Origin: Pseudolabrys sp.
Lineage (GTDB): Bacteria > Pseudomonadota > Alphaproteobacteria > Rhizobiales > Xanthobacteraceae
Direction of reading: 5' to 3'
NCBI GenBank assembly: GCA_022843325.1
Contig: JALHNV010000017.1
Span: forward strand, 1 to 49,040
DNA length: 49,040 nucleotides
Within the stretch, counting starts at the first letter, position 1. Every line of letters begins with the position of its first letter. A program made the position numbers and the translations under genes. Below are positions 30,530 through 37,591 of the stretch, piece by piece. The notes under the pieces were generated by a model that was not told where the DNA came from, made no database searches, and saw only the letters and a program-made list of their open reading frames with translations.

Positions 30530-31612
30530 ATGCTGCGCCCCGACGACCACAAGGCCTTCCTGCTGCTGCTCGCGGCGGTGACGATTTTATTCGGTTGGGT
30601 GCTGCTGCCGTTTTTCGGCGCGGTCATGTGGGGCACGGTGATCGCGCTGCTGTTTGCGCCGCTATACCGGCGGCTCAACGCGAAGATGGGCAACCGCCCG
30701 AACACGGCTGCGCTCGCCACGCTCGGCATCATCATCGCTACCGTGATCGTGCCGCTGGCGCTGATCGGCGCCGCGCTGACCCGGGAAGCGCTCGACCTCT
30801 ACACCCGCATCAAGTCGGGCGAACTGAACATCGGCCAGTTCTTCCAGCAGGCGCGCGGCGCCGCACCGTCGTGGGTGGAGGGCCTGCTGCAGCGCTTCGG
30901 CCTGACCTCGTTCGACGCGGTGCAGGAGCGGATATCGAGCGGCCTGCTGGCCGGCAGCCAGGTGATCGCCACCCAGGCCTTCAGCGTCGGCCAGACCACG
31001 TTCGACTTCCTCGTCAATTTCTTCATCATGCTCTACCTGCTGTTCTTCCTGCTGCGCGATGGTGACAAACTGTCGGCGCGCATTCGCGATGCCATGCCGC
31101 TGCGCCCGGACCGGCGCCGCGCGCTCACGGAAAAGTTCATCACCGTCACCCGCGCCACCGTCAAAGGCGGCATGCTGGTGGCGCTGGCGCAGGGTGCGCT
31201 CGGCGGTCTGATCTTCTGGGTGCTGGGCATCGGCGCACCGGTGTTGTGGGCGGTGGTGATGGCCTTCGTGTCGCTGCTGCCCGGCGTCGGGGCGGCGATC
31301 GTGTGGGGGCCCGTCGCGCTGTATCTGCTGGCGACCGGCGCCATCTGGCAGGGCGTGACGCTGATCGTGTTCGGCGCGGTGGTGATCGGGCTGACCGACA
31401 ATCTGCTGCGGCCCTATCTGGTCGGCAAGGACACCAAGATGCCGGACTACGTCGTGCTGATCTCGACGCTCGGCGGCATCGCCAGCTTCGGTCTCAACGG
31501 CTTTGTCATCGGCCCGGTGATTGCGGCGCTGTTCATGGCGTGCTGGGACATCTACGCGACCGCGCGGAAGAAGGGCGAGGACGAAGCGCCCCCCGCCGGA
31601 CGGCGGTCGTGA
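30530..31612 (+). CDS. AI-2E family transporter (TqsA/PerM/YhhT-like membrane protein)
   Basis: A 360-residue inner-membrane protein of the AI-2 exporter superfamily (PF01594). About eight spans are visible, starting with FLLLLAAVTILFGWVLLPFFGAVMWG, a long hydrophilic segment in the middle (about 85-140), and the family-typical end ALWQG-like TGAIWQGVTLIVFGAVVIGLTDNLLRPYLVG with PDYVVLISTLGGIASFGLNGFVIGPVIAALF. Members export AI-2 or act as ion antiporters, so the substrate is undetermined. ATG 30530 is chosen over TTG 30494. The 3' end is three bases from the convergent esterase gene. Confidence 0.88.
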   Translation: MLRPDDHKAFLLLLAAVTILFGWVLLPFFGAVMWGTVIALLFAPLYRRLNAKMGNRPNTAALATLGIIIATVIVPLALIGAALTREALDLYTRIKSGELNIGQFFQQARGAAPSWVEGLLQRFGLTSFDAVQERISSGLLAGSQVIATQAFSVGQTTFDFLVNFFIMLYLLFFLLRDGDKLSARIRDAMPLRPDRRRALTEKFITVTRATVKGGMLVALAQGALGGLIFWVLGIGAPVLWAVVMAFVSLLPGVGAAIVWGPVALYLLATGAIWQGVTLIVFGAVVIGLTDNLLRPYLVGKDTKMPDYVVLISTLGGIASFGLNGFVIGPVIAALFMACWDIYATARKKGEDEAPPAGRRS

Positions 31613-31615
31613 CGC

Positions 31616-32473
31616 TCAGCCGCCCGACGTGCGGCGGATAAACCGGTCGACATCGTCGAGCACGGGCACCAGCGGCTGCAACGGCGTGCCGAAGCCGCCG
31701 AGGATCGTGACATGGCCGGTGGCCGCGTAGCGGCGCACGGTGACGTCATTGCCGGCGGCGCGCAGGCGCGCGGCAAGGCGCGATGAATTGGCGGGCTCGA
31801 CGGTGGTGTCCAATGTGCCGGTGGCGAGCAGCGACGGCGGCGCGCCGCGCGACACATAATTGATCGGCTGCGTCTCCGGCCGGTTGTTGCCGCCGAAGAT
31901 CGCCGCCAGTGTGCCGTCCTTCAGCGGCAGGAAGTCGTAAGGCCCGGCCAGCCCGATGAATCCCGCGATCCGCCGCGGCGACAGTCCCACCGCCTTGAGC
32001 CAGCGTCCGTCGAACGCCAGCATCGCCGCGTTATAGGCGCCGGCCGAATGGCCCATCAGATAGATCGTATCGGGATCGCCGCCGAATTTGGCCGCGTTGT
32101 CGCGCGCCCAGCGCACGGCCTTGGCGCTGTCTTCGAGGAAGCCCGGAAAGCGCACCGCCGGATACACGCGGTAGTCCGGCACGACGGTGACGTAGCCTTT
32201 GCGGGCGAGCGCGCCGGCGAGAAATGAATAGGTCGACTTCGAGCCGCCCTGCCAGCTGCCGCCGTAGAGAAAGACGATGACCGGCGCGCGCCGCGCGGTG
32301 TCGGGCCGGTAGACGTCGAGCGTGTTGCGGGCAGTGCCGGCATAGGGAACCGACCGGGTGACCGAGGTTCCCTGGGCGGTGGCGGACATGCCCGCTGCGG
32401 CGGCGATGCCCCCAAGCGCGGCGAGCGCCGCCGCGATGCGCACGGTCAGTCTGACGAGGATCCAGGTTGTCAT
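31616..32473 (-). CDS. Secreted alpha/beta hydrolase (esterase/lipase, BD-FAE-like)
   Basis: A 285-residue esterase-type hydrolase. A hydrophobic N-terminus with Ala-rich core (about 3-33, ending SATAQG) suggests export. The oxyanion segment is FLYGGSWQGG in place of the usual HGGGW, the nucleophile elbow GHSAGAY gives Ser 143, the acid is in GTLDTTVEP and the histidine in ATGHVTILG. Similar proteins are carboxylesterases or feruloyl-esterase-like. Start ATG 32473; the ribosome binding site is poor. Convergent with the AI-2E transporter. Substrate unknown. Confidence 0.82.
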   Translation of the reverse strand: MTTWILVRLTVRIAAALAALGGIAAAAGMSATAQGTSVTRSVPYAGTARNTLDVYRPDTARRAPVIVFLYGGSWQGGSKSTYSFLAGALARKGYVTVVPDYRVYPAVRFPGFLEDSAKAVRWARDNAAKFGGDPDTIYLMGHSAGAYNAAMLAFDGRWLKAVGLSPRRIAGFIGLAGPYDFLPLKDGTLAAIFGGNNRPETQPINYVSRGAPPSLLATGTLDTTVEPANSSRLAARLRAAGNDVTVRRYAATGHVTILGGFGTPLQPLVPVLDDVDRFIRRTSGG

Positions 32474-32836
32474 AGGGGAGATACGAACGGCGCGGGCGAT
32501 TGGATGCGGGGGGGGGCCGATCAGAGCTTTTTGGGTTCCGCCACGGCGCGCTTGCACCGGGCTCACGCGACGGTCGATGCGAAAGCGAGGCGCTGCGCTT
32601 AGCCCACCCTACGAAGTGGACTCTGCGGACGACGATTCACTTCCGCCGTTCGAGGCTATGGAAGACGCGCAGAATGACAACGTGCTTGCGCTCGACGCGA
32701 TACTAGGCCGCGCTCGGCGGCGCGGGTTTTCAGCGCAGTAGCGGTGGCGGTATCGACTTCGATGGACTCAGTCTTGGCGCCATTGGGGGAGGGCAGGAGC
32801 CTGCGCCGGGCGGGTCAAGGGGCACCCCCTTGACGC
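32474..32836. other. Gene-free stretch between esterase start and FAH terminator
   Basis: No convincing gene. It contains a run of nine G (32508-32516) and near 32580-32612 a stretch GCGAGGCGCTGCGCTTAGCC followed by CACCCTACG, which looks like a degenerate fragment of a dispersed repeat. An open plus-strand frame crossing it is a shadow without coding character. Confidence 0.4.
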
Positions 32837-32870
32837 AAAAACCCCGGGCTCTTCGCCCGGGGTTGCGTTT
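32837..32870 (-). terminator. Intrinsic terminator of the FAH-family gene
   Basis: Arms AACCCCGGGC (32840-32849) and GCCCGGGGTT (32855-32864), ten perfect pairs with a five-base loop. On the minus strand the stem runs into a TTTTT tract followed by GCG, so it would stop transcription coming from 33011. A family A repeat lies between gene and terminator. Confidence 0.75.
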
Positions 32871-32890
32871 GTATCGGCGATGTATCTCCC

Positions 32891-32977
32891 GCTCGTCCCC
32901 GCGAAAGCGTGGACCCAGGGCGACAATGATCATCGGCGCTTTTGGCTCTGGATCCCCGCTTGCGCGTGGATGAGCGG
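32891..32977. repeat. Dispersed palindromic repeat, family A, copy 2
   Basis: Begins GCTCGTCCCCGCGAAAGCGT and ends CTGGATCCCCGCTTGCGCGTGGATGAGCGG, the same ends as copies 1, 3 and 4. It lies 34 bases from the 3' end of the FAH-family gene. Confidence 0.8.
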
Positions 32978-33010
32978 AATCGGTTTGGCCCGGCCCAGCC
33001 GCGCTCCGCT

Positions 33011-33862
33011 CTAATACTTCCCCTTCACCACCTTCTGGCGCGCTTCGCCAAGCCCGGTGATGCCCATGGTGACGACGTCGCCGGCCTTCAGAAACTGCGG
33101 CGGCTTCATGCCGAGGCCGACGCCCGGCGGCGTGCCGGTGATGATGATGTCGCCCGGCTCCATGACGAAGAACTGCGAGCAGTACCAGACGATGTGCTCG
33201 CAGCCGAAGATCATCGTCTTGGTGTTGCCGCGCTGGCGCTTCTCGCCGTTGACGTCGAGCCACATGTCGAGGTTCTGCGGGTCCTTGATCTCGTCCTTGG
33301 TGACGAACCACGGGCCGATCGGGCCGAAGGTCTCGCAGCCTTTGCCCTTGTTCCACTGCCCCCCGGAGCGCTCGATCTGGAAGTTGCGCTCGGACACATC
33401 GTTGGACAGGAAATAGCCGGCGATCGCCGCCTTGGTGTTTTCCTTGGTCAGGTAGCGGGCGCGCTTGCCGATGACGATGCCGATCTCGATTTCCCAGTCG
33501 AGCTTGGTGGAGTCCTTCGGAATGATGGTGTCGTCGTTGGGGCCGCAGATCGAGGTCGGCGCCTTGTTGAAGATGATCGGCTCCTTCGGCACCGGCATGC
33601 CGGCTTCCGCGGCGTGGTCGGAGTAGTTCAGCCCGATGGCGATGAAGTTGCGCACATTGCCGACGCATGGCCCGAGCCGCGGCTTGCCGGCGACCGGCTT
33701 CATGCGGGCGAGATTGGCCTTCTTGATCTTGGCCAGACCGCCCGAAGCCAGCATGGCGCCGTCGATGTCCTTCACGATGCGGGACAGGTCGCGGATTTTG
33801 CCGTCTTCGGCGATGATACCGGGCTTCTCGCGGCCGGGCGCGCCGTAGCGGACAAGCTTCAT
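33011..33862 (-). CDS. Fumarylacetoacetate hydrolase (FAH) family protein
   Basis: A 283-residue cytoplasmic FAH-superfamily enzyme (hydrolase, decarboxylase or isomerase on 2-oxo-4-enoate-type or acylpyruvate compounds). The catalytic core has IGLNYSDHAAE (about 101-111), PIIFNKAPTSICGP, DWEIEIGIVIGK with the metal-binding acidic residues, SNDVSERNFQ, and the C-terminal GDIITGTPPGVG-type loop (here GDIIITGTPPGVGLG). ATG 33862 is preceded by AAGGAG at good spacing; the longer frame upstream is not needed. Similar proteins are often annotated 2-keto-4-pentenoate hydratase-like or ureidoglycolate lyase, so the reaction is open. It stands alone with its own terminator. Confidence 0.88.
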   Translation of the reverse strand: MKLVRYGAPGREKPGIIAEDGKIRDLSRIVKDIDGAMLASGGLAKIKKANLARMKPVAGKPRLGPCVGNVRNFIAIGLNYSDHAAEAGMPVPKEPIIFNKAPTSICGPNDDTIIPKDSTKLDWEIEIGIVIGKRARYLTKENTKAAIAGYFLSNDVSERNFQIERSGGQWNKGKGCETFGPIGPWFVTKDEIKDPQNLDMWLDVNGEKRQRGNTKTMIFGCEHIVWYCSQFFVMEPGDIIITGTPPGVGLGMKPPQFLKAGDVVTMGITGLGEARQKVVKGKY

Positions 33863-34140
33863 AAGGCAGTCTCCTTGGGGATCGTTTCTTGGAAAGGGTG
33901 AATAAAAGGCGGGTCCGGAACCGATCATGCGACAGCGGCGGGGAGGGGGCAACCCACCCGTCTCCCGTCCGGTTTCGCGGTCGTCCCGGCATGCGGGTCG
34001 AAAGCCCGCGCCCATTGCCGAAAACCCGCGCCTTCACCTTGTCTGCTTGTTAATGGGCCGCGGGCAGGGTCGCCGCCCAACCAACAACCAGTGGACTGGC
34101 GGCGCGCCTGCAGCGGCTTCGCACGCGATCGGAGCGGGAC

Positions 34141-34260
34141 GTGCGCGAGGTGAAAGACAGCGACCGCCGGCACGTCATCCACGGCGCGCCGATGTCGCTC
34201 ATTCTGACGATCTGCATGATCGTCATCTATGCGGCAGTCTCGCGCAGCGGCCTGCTCTGA
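34141..34260 (+). CDS. Possible 39-residue single-span membrane protein
   Basis: GTG start at 34141 with GGAGCGGGA ideally placed (GGAG 34131-34134, six-base gap), stop TGA at 34258. The product is a charged head (MREVKDSDRRHVIHG) and one clean membrane span (SLILTICMIVIYAAV) with a short polar tail. Charge pattern, ribosome binding site and lack of Arg/Pro-rich shadow character support a real gene. Function unknown. Confidence 0.5.
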   Translation: MREVKDSDRRHVIHGAPMSLILTICMIVIYAAVSRSGLL

Positions 34261-34279
34261 CGGCGCGGAACCAGGCCGC

Positions 34280-34498
34280 TCAGCCAGCGCTCTTCATCTT
34301 CCAGAGCTGAAAGCCGCCGTCGGCGACCGACTTCTCGATCACGTCGCGGCTGAGATTGTTCGGCGGCGCCACACCCGGCTTGAGCACGCCGACGGCGTGC
34401 CAGGGACGAAACTGTTTCGGCAGGGACTGGCCACCCTGGTCGCCGGAAAACGCCCGCAGCTCGGGGTTGGCCTGCGACTTGAAGATGTAAATGTTCAT
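34280..34498 (-). CDS. Conserved 72-residue hypothetical protein
   Basis: A small soluble protein (MNIYIFKSQANPELRAFSGD..., LPKQFRPWHAVGVL, NLSRDVIEKSVADGGFQLWK) of a type common in Bradyrhizobium relatives, where the pattern of a leading beta strand, LPxxFxPW and a closing GFQLW recurs. Function is not known. The ATG at 34498 has GGAAGGACC upstream on its strand, and a promoter with an embedded perfect palindrome lies about 70 bases further upstream. Convergent with the small membrane-protein frame. Confidence 0.7.
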   Translation of the reverse strand: MNIYIFKSQANPELRAFSGDQGGQSLPKQFRPWHAVGVLKPGVAPPNNLSRDVIEKSVADGGFQLWKMKSAG

Positions 34499-34827
34499 GG
34501 TGGTCCTTCCGCGGACCCTGGGCCCGCTGATATCCGGTGCATCGCCCGGTTCCGGCCGCTGTCACCGCACTCTATAGAGTGTTCCGGCGTCAGAGTCACA
34601 TCGCATGGCCACGCGTTACCGCAGGGCGGCGTGGCCGCCTATCGCGGCGCCGCCCATTGTCAACCGGTCGGGAAATAAATTCCGCGCTGTCTATCGCCGC
34701 CGCGCTTTAACGCGCATGGTGATCGGACTTCCAACGTTTTCGATCGCCAACTGTCGCGCGCTCCGCGCCGCCGCCAGGCGTCACGGCAGCGGCGGCACCG
34801 ACGACCTCTATCGGGACAATTTCTGAC
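34499..34827. other. Divergent intergenic region with palindromic promoter
   Basis: 329 bases between the divergent 72- and 82-residue genes. Apart from the palindrome at 34568-34581 there is a short AT-rich stretch (GGAAATAAATTCC, 34671-34683, itself partly palindromic). No further gene seen. Confidence 0.5.
34568..34604 (-). promoter_or_regulatory. Promoter with perfect 14-base palindrome overlapping the -10 box
   Basis: CACTCTATAGAGTG (34568-34581) is a perfect palindrome. Read on the minus strand it contains TATAGA, 17 bases downstream of GTGACT; each box matches the consensus at four of six positions. It would drive the 72-residue gene, and the palindrome may be an operator. Confidence 0.45.
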
Positions 34828-35076
34828 ATGACCATGCCCTTCACCCAGCATTTCGATGCCATGCTGCCGCAGGTCGCGGCGCCAGTGCGCATCACCTCGC
34901 TCTACGACGCGCAGGTGTTCACCCGCCGCTGGACCATCCGCGACAAGGATCCGCACTTGAAGGCGCTGCTGCGCAAGCTGGAAAAAGCCAACAGTGCGGC
35001 GCTGGTCGCCGAGGCCATCGGTTCGTTCAAGCACGCGCTGTCGGCGCGCGCGCTGCTGCCGGAAGCGGTGGATTGA
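34828..35076 (+). CDS. 82-residue hypothetical protein
   Basis: Soluble product (MTMPFTQHFDAMLPQVAAPV..., VFTRRWTIRDKDPHLKALLRKLEKANSAALVAEAI) with a predicted beta-rich first third and helical remainder. No family recognised. The amino-acid make-up (balanced charges, few Cys or Pro) looks genuinely coded, but the ribosome binding site is weak. Divergent from the 72-residue gene. A partial palindromic repeat (35126-35176) follows. Confidence 0.55.
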   Translation: MTMPFTQHFDAMLPQVAAPVRITSLYDAQVFTRRWTIRDKDPHLKALLRKLEKANSAALVAEAIGSFKHALSARALLPEAVD

Positions 35077-35125
35077 GGTCGCAGCGTTTTATTCGCCTTT
35101 AAGCGGTGACGCGCACTCTGTCTGC

Positions 35126-35176
35126 TCTCACTCCCCGACCGCCTACGGCGGTCGACCTCTACCGATGGGAGAGGTG
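35126..35176. repeat. Degenerate dispersed repeat, family C
   Basis: Contains the hairpin GACCGCC-TAC-GGCGGTC (35137-35153) and CCTCTACCGATGGGAGAGG, the end motif of family C elements seen in full at 35599, 36611 and 48256. Confidence 0.55.
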
Positions 35177-35300
35177 ACGAGGACGCCGCGCCATGGTTAA
35201 CAAAAGCTAACGCCAGCCCCGGTGTTTTGACGATCACTTTCACCGGTGGCTAAAGGGTTCCCGCTATCGTCGCGTGCATCGTAAGAGCGGAGGATCCGTC

Positions 35301-35564
35301 ATGGACGAACGACCCAAGCTGGACGAACGACGCAAGGCCCAGCGTCACCGCACCCTGAAGGGTGGCAGCATCGCCATCAACCACGCCGGCCGCATCGACT
35401 GCCGCGTGCGCAATCTGTCGCCCTCCGGCGCGCTGCTGGAAGTGGCGAGCCAGATCGGCATTCCCGACGATTTTGTGCTGGTGATCGAGGCCGATCGCAT
35501 CCAGCAGCCGTGCCATGTGATCTGGCGCACGGCGACCCGCATGGGGGTCGCGTTCCGGGGGTGA
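35301..35564 (+). CDS. PilZ-domain protein
   Basis: An 87-residue single-domain PilZ protein, a likely cyclic-di-GMP receptor. The ligand motifs are RRKAQRHR near the N-terminus (RxxxR) and NLSPSGALLE (D/NxSxxG) about 30 residues later, followed by the beta-barrel end CHVIWRTATRMGVAFRG. ATG 35301 is chosen over 35274 because GGAGG precedes it at seven bases. No adjacent effector gene, so it may regulate a partner encoded elsewhere. A minus-strand-oriented TTAACCAT word lies about 100 bases upstream (35193-35200). Confidence 0.85.
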   Translation: MDERPKLDERRKAQRHRTLKGGSIAINHAGRIDCRVRNLSPSGALLEVASQIGIPDDFVLVIEADRIQQPCHVIWRTATRMGVAFRG

Positions 35565-35598
35565 GGGCGATTTCTAACCGCAGATGATGCGGCCTCTT

Positions 35599-35709
35599 CA
35601 CCTCTCCCATAGGGAGAGGTCGACGCGCGAAGCGCGGCGGGTGAGGGGTTATAGATTATCGACAGTCCTGGGCCCCCTCACCCCCTCCCTCTCCCCAGCG
35701 GGGAGAGAG
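35599..35709. repeat. Dispersed palindromic repeat, family C
   Basis: Starts with the hairpin CCTCTCCC-ATA-GGGAGAGG (35601-35619), contains GGTGAGGGG and its inverse CCCCTCACC, and ends with CTCTCCCC-AGC-GGGGAGAG (35689-35707). It occupies the convergent gap between the PilZ and SDR genes, where it could serve as a bidirectional terminator. Confidence 0.75.
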
Positions 35710-35741
35710 TGCGCACTGAAGTCGCGGCGCCGCTGTCCCTC

Positions 35742-36521
35742 TTAAAACGCCCCGGCGAAGCTGCCGCCGTCGATCAGCAGGTTCTGTCCGGTGATGTAAC
35801 CGGCCTGCGCCGAACACAGGAACGCGCAGGCCGCGCCGAACTCGACCGGTTCGCCGAAGCGCTTGGCCGGAATGGCGGCCTTGCGCAACTCGGCCGCTTC
35901 CTCGAGGGCGACGCCCTTCTGCTCGGCCAGTTTGGCGAGCGTGCCCTGCAGCCGGTCGGTGTCGAAAGCGCCGGGCAGGATGTTGTTGATGGTGACGTTG
36001 CTGTCGACGACGGTGCGGGCGACGCCGGCCAGAAACGCGGTCAGCCCGGCGCGCGCGCCCGACGACAGATCGAGGCCGGCCAGCGGCGCCTTCACCGAGG
36101 ACGAGGTGATGTTGACGATGCGGCCGAACTTGCGCGCCTTCATCGGGTCGATCACTTTCTGAATGAGTTCGACCGCGACCACCATGTTGGCGACGACGCC
36201 GTCGATCATCTGCTGGCGCGACAGCTCGCGGAAATCGCGCAGCGGCGGACCGGCATTGTTGTTGACCAGAATGTCGGGCTGCGGGCAGGCCGCCAGCAGC
36301 GCCTTCTGACCTTCCGGCGTCGCGACATCGGCGGCGACCGCGATCACCTTGCCGCCGGTCAGGCTGGCGATCTCGGCGGCGGCGATCTGCAGCCGCTTCT
36401 CGTCGCGGCCGTTGATGACGACCTCGACGCCGGCTTCCGACAGCGCCAGCGCGCAGGCTTTGCCCAGGCCCCGGCTCGATGCGCAGACAATGGCCTTGCG
36501 GCCGGCAATTCCGAGATTCAT
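35742..36521 (-). CDS. Atypical short-chain dehydrogenase/reductase (SDR) family protein
   Basis: A 259-residue Rossmann-fold SDR, annotated in similar genomes as 3-oxoacyl-ACP-reductase-like. The nucleotide motif is CASSRGLG (13-20) in place of TGxxxGxG, NNNAGPP (87-93) is present, and ITSSSVKAP gives the catalytic-serine region (139-146). At the position of the catalytic YxxxK the sequence reads SSGAR (153-157): both Tyr and Lys are missing. This matches a recognised atypical SDR subgroup with imperfect motifs, so the protein may catalyse different chemistry or only bind a cofactor. C-terminal NILPGAFDTDR and GQNLLIDGG are standard. ATG 36521. Divergent from the methyltransferase gene across a family C repeat. 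Confidence 0.88.
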   Translation of the reverse strand: MNLGIAGRKAIVCASSRGLGKACALALSEAGVEVVINGRDEKRLQIAAAEIASLTGGKVIAVAADVATPEGQKALLAACPQPDILVNNNAGPPLRDFRELSRQQMIDGVVANMVVAVELIQKVIDPMKARKFGRIVNITSSSVKAPLAGLDLSSGARAGLTAFLAGVARTVVDSNVTINNILPGAFDTDRLQGTLAKLAEQKGVALEEAAELRKAAIPAKRFGEPVEFGAACAFLCSAQAGYITGQNLLIDGGSFAGAF

Positions 36522-36610
36522 GGGACGGCTCCTGGCGCTGGTGACGGGCGGCGCCGTTGTTTACGCGCGAAGCATGGCAGGTCAAGGGCAGGGGCGTTTC
36601 TTCTTCTTTT

Positions 36611-36750
36611 CCCTCTCCCCGTTTACGGGGAGAGGGTGGCGAGCGCAGCGAGCCGGGTGAGGGGCATTGCCTCATGCTTGCCCCTCACCCGCCTTCGCTC
36701 GGCTTCGCCTCCGCTCAGGCACCCTCTCCCCATGAAGAATGGGGAGAGGG
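36611..36750. repeat. Dispersed palindromic repeat, family C (longest copy)
   Basis: 140 bases with hairpins at both ends (CCCTCTCCCC 36611-36620 with GGGGAGAGGG 36627-36636; CCCTCTCCCC 36722-36731 with GGGGAGAGGG 36741-36750) and a central inverted repeat CGGGTGAGGGGC...GCCCCTCACCCG. It fills most of the 307-base divergent gap between the SDR and PmtA-like genes. Confidence 0.8.
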
Positions 36751-36758
36751 AAGAAGCC

Positions 36759-36776
36759 CTGTCGCGGGCCTGTAGC
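36759..36776 (+). promoter_or_regulatory. Weak Pho-box-like direct repeat upstream of pmtA-like gene
   Basis: CTGTCGC (36759-36765), four bases, CTGTAGC (36770-36776): two seven-base units spaced by the 11-base period of a Pho box, matching CTGTCAT at five and four of seven positions. Weak alone; it gains interest from the stronger Pho box before the next gene. Confidence 0.25.
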
Positions 36777-36828
36777 ATTCGCTTGATACCTCCGGAGCGA
36801 ACGACAGCGGTTCGATTCGAGAGGGCCC

Positions 36829-37467
36829 ATGCAGCGCGATCCCGACAGCCAGGTCATGGCGAAGGCCTATGCGCGCTGGGCGCCGGTGTACGACGCGCTG
36901 TGCGGACCGGTGTTTCTCAATGGCCGGCGCGCCGCCGCCGGCGCCGCCCGCGCGGTCGGTGGCCGCATTCTCGAGATCGGCGTCGGCACCGGCCTGTCGT
37001 TCGACGATTACGGTCCGCATGACGCGATCACCGGCATAGATGTCTCCGAACCGATGATCGCCCGCGCCCGCGCGCGGCTCGCCACCGGACGCTATCCGCA
37101 GGTCAAGCAGCTCGCGGTGATGGATGCGCAGGACCTGCGCTTTGCCGATGCGTCGTTCGATTGCGTGGTCGGGCAGTTCGTCATCACGCTGGTCGAGGAT
37201 CCCGAGCGCGTGCTGTCGGAATGCGCGCGCGTCACGCGACCCGGCCGCCAGATCATCCTGGTCAATCATCTGTATTCCGAGCGCGGCCTGGCCGCGGCGG
37301 TCGAACGGCTGCTGGCGCGGAAAGCGCATGCGGTGGGGCTGCGCCCGGAATTTCCCTTCTCGCGGCTGGCCGCCTGGGCCGACGGTCATGGCGGCGCCGA
37401 ACTGATCGAGCGGCGCAAGGTCAAGCCGTTCGGTGTCTACACGCTGGTGCGTTTTCGCCGCGCCTAA
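36829..37467 (+). CDS. pmtA: SAM-dependent methyltransferase, PmtA-like (phosphatidylethanolamine N-methyltransferase type)
   Basis: A 212-residue class I methyltransferase. The N-terminal AYARWAPVYDALCGPVFLNG (about 12-31) is the signature of Rhodobacter-type PmtA enzymes, which methylate phosphatidylethanolamine towards phosphatidylcholine at the inner membrane. SAM motif I is ILEIGVGTGLS (about 46-56), with VMDAQDLRFADASFD and a C-terminal basic strand KVKPFGVYTLVRF. ATG 36829. Followed after 124 bases by the PlcP-like gene and the glycosyltransferase, so the neighbourhood concerns membrane lipids. Another small-molecule methyltransferase is possible, but the first 35 residues favour PmtA. 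Confidence 0.72.
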   Translation: MQRDPDSQVMAKAYARWAPVYDALCGPVFLNGRRAAAGAARAVGGRILEIGVGTGLSFDDYGPHDAITGIDVSEPMIARARARLATGRYPQVKQLAVMDAQDLRFADASFDCVVGQFVITLVEDPERVLSECARVTRPGRQIILVNHLYSERGLAAAVERLLARKAHAVGLRPEFPFSRLAAWADGHGGAELIERRKVKPFGVYTLVRFRRA

Positions 37468-37504
37468 CCGAAAGGCGTGGCGGCGTGACCGGTTCTTTCC
37501 GTCA

Positions 37505-37538
37505 CCCTCCCAGCGGAGGGTTGTCATAAAACCATCAT
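37505..37538 (+). promoter_or_regulatory. Hairpin followed by a Pho box upstream of the PlcP-like gene
   Basis: CCCTCC-CAGC-GGAGGG (37505-37520) could end the upstream transcript. Directly after it TTGTCAT (37521-37527), AAAA, CCATCAT (37532-37538) forms a PhoB box: two CTGTCAT-type units (six and five of seven matches) with the standard four-base AT spacer. A -10-like GCTAAT (37547-37552) follows at about the expected distance. Predicts induction by phosphate starvation. Confidence 0.7.
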
Positions 37539-37591
37539 GGGGATCTGCTAATGCCTGCGCACATGAAGACAGACATGGGACTGGTCGCGCC

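Noticed and set aside
32358-32741. Plus-strand open frame of 127 codons crossing the esterase start
   Set aside because: Overlaps the signal-peptide coding region of the esterase and a repeat-like stretch; no coding character.
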